Positions 7,569 to 11,377 of a stretch of DNA of 11,377 bases are shown one piece after another. The stretch lies in assembly GCA_905211485.1 (NCBI GenBank), contig CAJMAW010000102.1, positions 1-11,377 of the forward strand. Reading direction: 5' to 3'. The position numbers were made by a program, and so were the translations under genes. The notes beneath the pieces were generated by a model that worked only from the letters and a program-made list of their open reading frames with translations, was not told where the DNA came from and made no database searches. Source of the DNA: an uncultured Lentisphaeria bacterium (GTDB taxonomy: Bacteria; Verrucomicrobiota; Lentisphaeria; Victivallales; UBA1829). How positions within the stretch are numbered: position 1 is the stretch's first letter; each line of letters starts with the position of its first letter.

Positions 7569-8505
7569 CAAAGCGTTTCCCCTGTCGGGAACGCATGGCG
7601 TATTTTTTTGGCGCTTCCGCATGGGTTTCCTTGAAATGGCGGTGGAAGCTGGAAGGGGCGCCGTATCCCACCGCCGCGGCGGCTTCCATGACCTGGCAGC
7701 CTTCACGCTGAAGAAGACATGCGCCCATCCGCATGCGGTAGTCCGTGAGGTATTTCAGGGGGGATTTCCGGAACGTGGAGCGGAAAACGCGGCGGAAATG
7801 AGTCAGGCTCATTCCGCATGCCTGGGCGAGTTGAGGGATGCTCAGGTTCCGTTTCGGATACCCGTCTGCAATCATCCGGAGTGCCGGGCCGAGCCGTTCG
7901 ATGCTGGCGCGGCGGAGGGACGTGGAGGATTCCGGGGGATTCCCTTCTCCGGGATCCGCGATCCGTTCGATTTCGCTTGTGACCCACCGCAGGAGGCCCA
8001 GGGCGGCTTCCCGCCAGAAGGGGGGATGATTTTCCAGTTCGCCGCAGAGCTGTTCCAGAACGGATTTCAGAAAGACATGAGAGTTTCCGTCCAGAATATT
8101 GCATTCCAGGCGCGGTCCGGGGCAGTCGGTTTTTCCTTCGTCGGATGCGGATTCGTTTCCGCCGCCTTTTTCCGCGAAAAGCTGCGCGGGCTGGAACTGG
8201 ATGAAATACCATTCGGAGCGGATCCGGCCGAAACTCTGAGCCTTGTGGAATTCGGTCTGTCCGATGATGCTGATGTCTCCGGCCTGAAACGGCATGACTT
8301 TGTCCTCCACAATGAAGATGCCGCTTCCGCTGCGGCAGAGCCCGATTTCCAGACAGTCATGCAGATGGAGGGATTCGATCTTTTCCGGCGGCGGGGCGTG
8401 GAAAAAATGATTTACCGGGAAATCCGCTTCGCGCGGGATGGGTTCGTAATTGCGTTGAAAACTTTGAAAAGGTCGGTTTTGCACGATTTTTCCCTTTTTC
8501 TGCAA
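7546..8505 (-). CDS. AraC-family transcriptional regulator
   Basis: The product has up to 319 residues. The N-terminal half looks like a cupin-type effector domain, with HLHDCLEIGLCRSG (47-60) followed by FQAGDISIIG (73-82). The C-terminal AraC/XylS DNA-binding domain spans about 205-305. Its two helix-turn-helix motifs are LSIPQLAQACGMSLTHFRRV (221-240) and, around 270-292, AAVGYGAPSSFHRHFKE. The family usually senses sugars or related small molecules and acts on nearby catabolic genes. Two starts are plausible. TTG at 8505 has AGGA (8514-8517) 8 bases upstream. GTG at 8484 has AAGGGA just before it. The gene diverges from the ADP-ribosylglycohydrolase-family gene across 100 bases, which points to that gene as its target. 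Its 3' end overlaps the membrane-protein gene by 23 bases on the opposite strand. The effector is unknown. The usual G in the xxGxxPxxY signature is replaced (HAEAPKKY). Confidence 0.94.
   Translation of the reverse strand: MQKKGKIVQNRPFQSFQRNYEPIPREADFPVNHFFHAPPPEKIESLHLHDCLEIGLCRSGSGIFIVEDKVMPFQAGDISIIGQTEFHKAQSFGRIRSEWYFIQFQPAQLFAEKGGGNESASDEGKTDCPGPRLECNILDGNSHVFLKSVLEQLCGELENHPPFWREAALGLLRWVTSEIERIADPGEGNPPESSTSLRRASIERLGPALRMIADGYPKRNLSIPQLAQACGMSLTHFRRVFRSTFRKSPLKYLTDYRMRMGACLLQREGCQVMEAAAAVGYGAPSSFHRHFKETHAEAPKKYAMRSRQGKRFVIPPRQE
7573..7609 (+). terminator. Weak terminator-like hairpin behind the membrane-protein gene
   Basis: GCGTTTCCC (7573-7581) can pair with GGGAACGC (7587-7594) with one bulged T and a five-base loop. 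Seven T residues follow at 7603-7609, after an 8-base gap that is longer than in a canonical intrinsic terminator. It sits 5 bases after the membrane-protein stop and inside the last codons of the convergent regulator gene. Confidence 0.3.
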
Positions 8506-8605
8506 TGATTTGTTCCTGGAAATGCGTTAAAGTATCACAGACGCACGGAGTCTGCAAGAGAAAAAAACAACGGATCAGCCTATTGCAAAAGGAGCGCTTT
8601 GCCGT
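8506..8605. promoter_or_regulatory. Divergent promoter/operator region, regulator and hydrolase
   Basis: Two overlapping weak promoter-like pairs are visible. On the plus strand, TTGTTC (8510-8515) and TATCAC (8533-8538) have a 17-base spacer. On the minus strand, TTGCAG (8557-8552) and TACTTT (8534-8529) also have a 17-base spacer, with TGA just upstream of the -10. Weak -10 elements are usual at activator-dependent promoters. An inverted repeat CAGAC-N7-GTCTG at 8538-8554 lies between them and overlaps the minus-strand -35. The plus-strand ribosome site AAAAGGAG (8587-8594) lies 11 bases before the ATG at 8606. Confidence 0.45.
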
Positions 8606-10702
8606 ATGACGATGATGCAGGACTATGAAAAACAAGTGTACACGGCCCTTCTGGGCAAAGGGATCGGAGTGTATTTCGGGAAATGTCAGGAAGGGTGGTC
8701 CAAAGAGATGATCGAGGAGAAATACGGCATTCTCGACCATTACACCCAGGGGGACGCGCCCATCGCCGTGCCGGATGACGACATCTCCGGCCCTCTCACT
8801 TTCATCCGCACTCTGGAGGATTCGGGACTCTATGAAAACACGCCGGAGGACTTCTACGGGAAGACCTGGCTCAATTATCTGCTGGAGGGTCAGACGGTTC
8901 TCTGGTGGGGGGGCATGGCGCATTCCACGGAACATACGGCGTTTCTGCGTCTGAAGCACGGGATCCCCTCGCCGCGTTCGGGATCGGCGGAACTGAACGG
9001 GAGGAAAGTCGCCGAACAGATCGGGGGGCAGATTTTCATTGATGTGTGGGGGATGGTTGCTCCCGGGAATCCGCGTCTTGCGGCGGAGCTTGCGCGCAGG
9101 GCGGCATCGGTCTCTCACGACGGGGAGGCGGTCTATGCCGCGCAGGTGGTGGCGGCGATGGTTTCCGCCGCTTTCGAGGAAAAGGATATGGAGCGTCTTC
9201 TCGACATCGGAGTGTCCGTCATTCCCCCGGACTGCATGATTGCGCAAGTCCACCGCGCCGTCCGCGCCTGGGCGAAGGAGGACGGCGACTGGAAGCACAC
9301 CTTTGAACGCATCCGGCAGACATACGGCTATTCCGTTTACGGCGGCAACTGCCACGTGCTTCCGAACCACGCCGTGATGGTCATGAGTTGGGCTTACGGG
9401 GGGAGCGATTTCTTCCGCTGCATGTGCATTGTCAATACCGCTGGATGGGACACGGACTGCAATTCGGGGAACGTAGGGAGCGTGGCGGCGCTTGCCGCGG
9501 GGCTGGAGAGAATCTGCGAATCGTATGATTTCCGTTCTCCTTTTGCGGACCGTCTTCTGGTGACGTCGGGGGAGGGGACGCTCGGTACCTCGGATTTCCT
9601 TCAGCATGCACTCCGGATTGCTGCGATCGGGCGCAGGGTGATGAAGGCTCCGCCGCTTCCCGCTCCGAAGGGGGGAGCCCGCCATCACTTTGAGATGCCG
9701 GGGGCTCTGCACGGATATATGGCGGACAGAAACAGAAACGGGGGGATGATTCTTTCCCATGTGACTGTGCCGGAGGAGTTTGCTTTCCGAGGCCGCTTCG
9801 GGGTGTCGATGCGTTTCCGCTCCGGCGGACGCGTCTGGACTCCCGTTTACGGCGGCAGAGACTGCCATGGATTCGTGGGGACTCCGTTCCTGTACGGGGG
9901 AATGACTCTGACTGCGGAAGGGAGGACTCTTTCCGCCGCTCCGGGGACGACTCTGGCCTTCGTCGTCGAAACGGCGGCTGAGGCGGGGGGGGAGAAGACG
10001 CTCTTCCGCTCTCCGGCTCTGGCGCTGGAAGCGGGAAGACCCTTCCGTCTGGAATGGCAGATCGGGGAAACGCCTTCAAAGAACGTCATCACGGCGTTCG
10101 GCTTCGAGACTGCCGGAGGTCCGGGTGAACTCCTGCTGGACTGGGTCGACTGGGGCGGCGAAGCCCGTGTCGAGCCCGGGGAACAGGGAATCGCCTTCCG
10201 TTCCCCGAAGGAGCCTTTCGGATGGATTTCCAATCTGGATACGGTCCGCGGAGCGTTTTCAGACGATTCTGAAAACATCACTCATTTCGGGAAAAACGAG
10301 GGCATGGGCATTCTGATCACGGGCAACCGCGACTGGAAGTCCGCTGAAGTCCACACCCGTTTCAAAATCCACGCTGCGGACGCATCAGGCGTCGTTCTCT
10401 GCTATCAGGGGCTTCAACGCTTTTATGCGCTGCTTTTTGAAAGGGAAACTCTTTCCGTCGTCCGCTTTTTCTATGGACGCAAGACACTCGGGCAGATCCC
10501 TTTCCGGATGGAGGAGGACCGTGTCTTCGATCTCTTCTGCTCTGTCCGCGCCGGACTCCTTTCCGTTTCCGTGGACGGAAAAACACTCCTTTCCGTTTCC
10601 GATCCCGATTCCGCACTCGATTCCGGCGGAGCCGGATTCTGTGTGGAAAATGGCCTTGCGGGATTCCGTCTGCCGCGCATTTCCGGAATCCTGGAGAGAT
10701 GA
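8606..10702 (+). CDS. ADP-ribosylglycohydrolase-family protein with C-terminal beta-sandwich and LamG-like domains
   Basis: The product has 698 residues; single-domain family members have about 300-350. Residues 10-345 form the all-helical ADP-ribosylglycohydrolase domain. Its acidic clusters are PDDDI (56-60), SHDGEAVYAA (170-179) and GWDTDCNSGNVGS (280-292), which would hold the dinuclear Mg site. Classical ADP-ribose hydrolases have TDDT and a GGDTDT/A-type motif, so the metal shell is altered (P56 and D57 in the first cluster, C285 and N286 in the last). Residues 360-555 look beta-rich and lack a known signature. Residues 560-690 resemble a LamG/DUF1080-type sandwich (EVHTRFKIHAADASGVVL at 581-598, then SVDGKTLLSV at 655-664). 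No signal peptide is seen, so the protein is probably cytoplasmic. Together with the divergent AraC regulator this suggests a glycosidic-bond hydrolase in carbohydrate use rather than removal of ADP-ribose from proteins. That function is inference. In-frame ATGs at 8612 and 8615 are alternative starts. Confidence 0.92.
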   Translation: MTMMQDYEKQVYTALLGKGIGVYFGKCQEGWSKEMIEEKYGILDHYTQGDAPIAVPDDDISGPLTFIRTLEDSGLYENTPEDFYGKTWLNYLLEGQTVLWWGGMAHSTEHTAFLRLKHGIPSPRSGSAELNGRKVAEQIGGQIFIDVWGMVAPGNPRLAAELARRAASVSHDGEAVYAAQVVAAMVSAAFEEKDMERLLDIGVSVIPPDCMIAQVHRAVRAWAKEDGDWKHTFERIRQTYGYSVYGGNCHVLPNHAVMVMSWAYGGSDFFRCMCIVNTAGWDTDCNSGNVGSVAALAAGLERICESYDFRSPFADRLLVTSGEGTLGTSDFLQHALRIAAIGRRVMKAPPLPAPKGGARHHFEMPGALHGYMADRNRNGGMILSHVTVPEEFAFRGRFGVSMRFRSGGRVWTPVYGGRDCHGFVGTPFLYGGMTLTAEGRTLSAAPGTTLAFVVETAAEAGGEKTLFRSPALALEAGRPFRLEWQIGETPSKNVITAFGFETAGGPGELLLDWVDWGGEARVEPGEQGIAFRSPKEPFGWISNLDTVRGAFSDDSENITHFGKNEGMGILITGNRDWKSAEVHTRFKIHAADASGVVLCYQGLQRFYALLFERETLSVVRFFYGRKTLGQIPFRMEEDRVFDLFCSVRAGLLSVSVDGKTLLSVSDPDSALDSGGAGFCVENGLAGFRLPRISGILER

Positions 10703-10751
10703 GTTTTTCCCCTCTCAGTGAGGAGGATCTACAGAGGACTGAAAAAAGAAA

Positions 10752-10795
10752 AACGGCCTTCCCGCTGCTTTCCGCGGGAGGGCCGTTCATTTTTT
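10752..10795. terminator. Bidirectional intrinsic terminator between convergent genes
   Basis: AACGGCCTTCCCGC (10752-10765) pairs with GCGGGAGGGCCGTT (10774-10787) over 14 pairs, with one G-U and an eight-base loop. On the plus strand six T residues follow at 10790-10795. On the minus strand the A-rich 10742-10753 supplies the U tract. It lies 49 bases after the hydrolase stop and 41 bases beyond the TM2 gene stop, so it serves both. Confidence 0.92.
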
Positions 10796-10836
10796 GCCGG
10801 ATGATGAGACAGGCTTCGGAAGAGAAGATGCCTTCT

Positions 10837-11091
10837 TCAGAACCAGGGGTGTCTCCCGATGATGTAGGTGGATTCAAATTCCTCGTCGCTCTTTGTCAGA
10901 TACAGGATTCCTTCCACCAGTCCGATGATGGATGTGATGAAACTCAGCGCCCCGCAGGAAATCAGAGTGACCAGCAGGAGGATGATTCCCTCCTTGTTGT
11001 AGCCGAGATAAAACTTGTGAATTCCGAGCGATCCCAAGAGAATGGCGAGAATTCCGGCGACGACTTTTTTGCTCCCTGCATCGGATGACAT
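10837..11091 (-). CDS. Small TM2-domain membrane protein
   Basis: The product has 84 residues. A short hydrophilic N-terminus is followed by two hydrophobic helices (about 10-30 and 35-65). The TM2 signature GSLGIHKFYLGYNKEG lies at 20-35, with H25, F27, Y28, L29 and G30 conserved. A charged tail ends it. TM2 proteins are small inner-membrane proteins of mostly unknown role, common in bacteria. The start is ATG 11091, preceded by a good ribosome site, AGGAG (complement of 11102-11106), with a 10-base spacer. The frame is open upstream to 11181, but the extension is not part of the family and crosses the likely promoter. The gene converges on the hydrolase gene and shares its terminator. No partner gene is adjacent in the window. 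Confidence 0.93.
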   Translation of the reverse strand: MSSDAGSKKVVAGILAILLGSLGIHKFYLGYNKEGIILLLVTLISCGALSFITSIIGLVEGILYLTKSDEEFESTYIIGRHPWF

Positions 11092-11157
11092 GTTTTTTTC
11101 ACTCCTTTTTTTGTTTTTTATCTCATCAGGCGGAAAAAAAGGAAGAGAGTCTGCCGC

Positions 11158-11166
11158 ATTATCGCA
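11158..11166 (-). promoter_or_regulatory. Candidate extended -10 promoter of the TM2 gene
   Basis: Read on the minus strand, 11166-11158 is TGCGATAAT, a TGn-extended -10 with 5 of 6 consensus bases. There is no good -35; the position is occupied by the GT/GC repeat tract. Transcription would start near 11150, about 60 bases before the ATG. Confidence 0.4.
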
Positions 11167-11168
11167 GT

Positions 11169-11199
11169 TGCGCGCGCACACACACGTTCTCTCTCTTTT
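11169..11199. repeat. Alternating CG/CA tract followed by TC tract
   Basis: Nineteen bases (11169-11187) alternate strictly between pyrimidine and purine, as CG units then CA units. A TC run and poly-T follow to about 11202. Such alternating tracts can adopt Z-DNA and are prone to slippage. Confidence 0.7.
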
Positions 11200-11265
11200 T
11201 TTCCGCGCCTTCTCTGTTCAGGTTGCTGATGTTTTATTCCTGATTCTGATCTCTTTCTGATCTTT

Positions 11266-11283
11266 CAGACGGAGCCCCGTCTG
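11266..11283. repeat. Small perfect hairpin
   Basis: CAGACGG (11266-11272) and CCGTCTG (11277-11283) form a 7-pair stem with a four-base loop AGCC. No T run follows on the plus strand, and the minus strand lacks one too, so it is not an obvious terminator. It could be a protein-binding site. Confidence 0.45.
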
Positions 11284-11346
11284 TCATGATTCCCTTTGCG
11301 GGGAGAGGCTTGCGAATATTATAGGGAACCTCTATCAATGCTTTTT

Positions 11347-11375
11347 TTGACAGAAATCTCGTTTGTTTCTATTTG
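11347..11375 (+). promoter_or_regulatory. Possible plus-strand promoter at the right edge
   Basis: TTGACA (11347-11352) is a perfect -35 hexamer. A weak TATTTG (11370-11375) follows after 17 bases. It would drive a gene to the right of the window, which cannot be seen. Confidence 0.3.
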
Positions 11376-11377
11376 AA

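Larger units (their letters stand above)
11092..11377. promoter_or_regulatory. Gene-free right-edge region upstream of the TM2 gene
   Basis: I see no gene in these 286 bases. The region has several poly-T and TC tracts, an alternating CG/CA run, a small hairpin (11266-11283), a TATAAT hexamer on the minus strand (11323-11318) lacking a partner -35, and a promoter-like pair at the right edge on the plus strand. Confidence 0.6.

Noticed and set aside
6108..7706. 532-codon open frame on the minus strand, antisense to the membrane-protein gene
   Set aside because: Low-complexity basic translation without a recognisable motif. It crosses the end of the regulator gene in another frame. GC-rich shadow frame.
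7522..8508. 328-codon open frame on the plus strand, antisense to the AraC regulator
   Set aside because: The opposite strand encodes an intact AraC DNA-binding domain. This frame has no motif and no suitable ribosome site.
8357..9868. 503-codon open frame on the minus strand, antisense to the hydrolase gene
   Set aside because: The translation is rich in Arg, Pro and His with no domain signature. It mirrors strong codon bias of the plus-strand gene, which has clear family motifs.
11266..11283. Hairpin as a transcription terminator
   Set aside because: No T run follows the stem on either strand, so I list it only as a small inverted repeat.

Overview
The window is a GC-rich, densely coded stretch of bacterial chromosome with six recognisable genes on both strands. 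Paralogue types, codon use and domain mix suggest the PVC superphylum, most likely Lentisphaerota: a Pkn-type Ser/Thr kinase with a long linker, a sigma-54 factor with an expanded acidic linker, a large carbohydrate-type ADP-ribosylglycohydrolase paired with an AraC regulator, and a GT-C-like membrane enzyme. This placement is inference; no rRNA or other phylogenetic marker is present. No tRNA, rRNA, CRISPR array, transposase, integrase or phage gene was seen.

Left block (minus strand, 1-3149): a WalJ/YycJ-type metallo-beta-lactamase-fold hydrolase is followed 66 bases later by a membrane-anchored Ser/Thr protein kinase that runs off the left edge. Both probably share one transcript from a strong extended -10 promoter near 3250. 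Middle block (plus strand, 3513-7568): rpoN (sigma-54) starts from a divergent promoter and is followed after 3 bases by an 800-residue polytopic membrane protein with GT-C glycosyltransferase-like architecture. The 363-base divergent region (3150-3512) carries promoters in both directions and short repeats.

Right-centre block (7546-10702): an AraC-family regulator (minus) and a three-part ADP-ribosylglycohydrolase-family protein (plus) diverge from a 100-base region with overlapping promoter-like elements and a small inverted repeat. This is the layout of a local regulator and its target. The regulator gene overlaps the 3' end of the membrane-protein gene tail to tail by 23 bases. A clear bidirectional hairpin terminator (10752-10795) separates the hydrolase gene from a convergent small TM2-domain membrane protein (minus, 10837-11091). 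The right edge is gene-free and holds an unusual CG/CA/TC simple-sequence tract next to the probable TM2 promoter.

Most of the window is chromosomal housekeeping or regulatory content. The least routine items are the AraC/hydrolase pair, the rpoN plus GT-C-like operon, and the kinase with an N-terminal zinc ribbon and an HHD catalytic loop. I did not find convincing evidence of a wholly new defence or mobile system.
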